Assembly (NCBI GenBank): GCA_036276235.1
Contig: DATBDZ010000039.1
Coordinates: 1 to 5,113 of the forward strand
Reading direction: 5' to 3'
Origin: JANWHF01 sp036276235
GTDB taxonomy: Bacteria > Planctomycetota > Phycisphaerae > Tepidisphaerales > Tepidisphaeraceae
DNA length: 5,113 bases
The position numbers were made by a program, and so were the translations under genes. The first letter of the stretch is position 1. Each line of letters opens with the position of its first letter. Shown here piece by piece: positions 5,000-5,113 of the stretch. The notes below the pieces were generated by a model. The model did no database searches, was not told the origin of the DNA, and worked only from the letters and a program-made list of their open reading frames with translations.

Positions 5000-5113
5000 A
5001 CCCGGGCCGGCACAACGGAACTGCGGCGTCACTTATTGACTTGCACTCCCGCTCGAAATCGGTCTCAAAGTATTCGACAGACTTGTGCGCTTTGTCGGCG
5101 TGAAATGACGTTC
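5000..5113. other. Right-edge stretch, no confident gene
   Basis: A minus-strand frame runs open from the edge (5111) to a TAG at 4947-4949, overlapping the end of the zinc-ribbon gene by about 50 bases. It reads like a protein C-terminus (TSFHADKAHKSVEYFETDF and on) with G or C at most third positions, so a convergent gene entering from the right is possible. Against this, a plus-strand frame is open from 5000 to the edge and ends with ATG ACG TTC at 5105, which could be a start codon. No terminator with a T-run is visible. Confidence 0.25.

Noticed and set aside
4555..5103. A 182-codon plus-strand frame overlapping the zinc-ribbon gene
   Set aside because: Arginine-rich shadow. The alternative frame has a CX2C pair set and regular membrane segments.

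Overview
The window (5,113 bp, GC-rich by eye) looks like chromosomal DNA of a free-living Gram-negative-type bacterium. My best guess is a planctomycete of the Pirellulales type. That guess rests on the style of the FeoB and PheS proteins and on short, translatable tandem-repeat arrays scattered in and between genes. No marker gene proves it.

Layout. Positions 1-148 hold no confident gene; a decayed heptamer-repeat tract lies at 95-143. A minus-strand ferrous-iron uptake operon follows: feoA (3055-2777), then feoB (2668-149). It is headed by an extended -10 sigma70-type promoter (3086-3113) that overlaps the first of two 19-bp Fur-like operators (3096-3114 and 3119-3137). Upstream, on the same strand, is pheS (4380-3247), the alpha subunit of phenylalanyl-tRNA synthetase, with no pheT next to it. 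Divergent from pheS, with start codons almost touching, is a plus-strand gene (4394-4999) for a small zinc-ribbon protein with about four membrane helices and unknown function. The last 114 bases hold no confident gene.

How the genes work together. FeoA (cytosolic, SH3-like) and FeoB (G-protein plus permease) form one Fe(II) importer, and the operators imply repression when iron is plentiful. FeoA carries an N-terminal CX4CX2CX5C cluster that resembles the iron-sulfur motif of FeoC, a third Feo protein not seen here. This suggests a FeoA that also senses iron or redox state.

The most unusual layer is a set of short-unit arrays. Three share one design: a tandem array of 7- or 8-bp units, a 19-40 bp spacer, then the same unit in inverted orientation. 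The unit differs at each locus. One sits in frame in the cytosolic linker of FeoB (1845-1991), one fills the feoA-feoB junction (2674-2760), and one sits in frame in the PheS catalytic domain just before motif 2 (3762-3878), adding about 50 residues. A fourth, single-armed and degenerate tract abuts the feoB stop codon. Two conserved genes carrying such inserts at loop positions suggests a spreading, protein-tolerated repeat class, comparable in unit size to the heptanucleotide STRR repeats of cyanobacteria.
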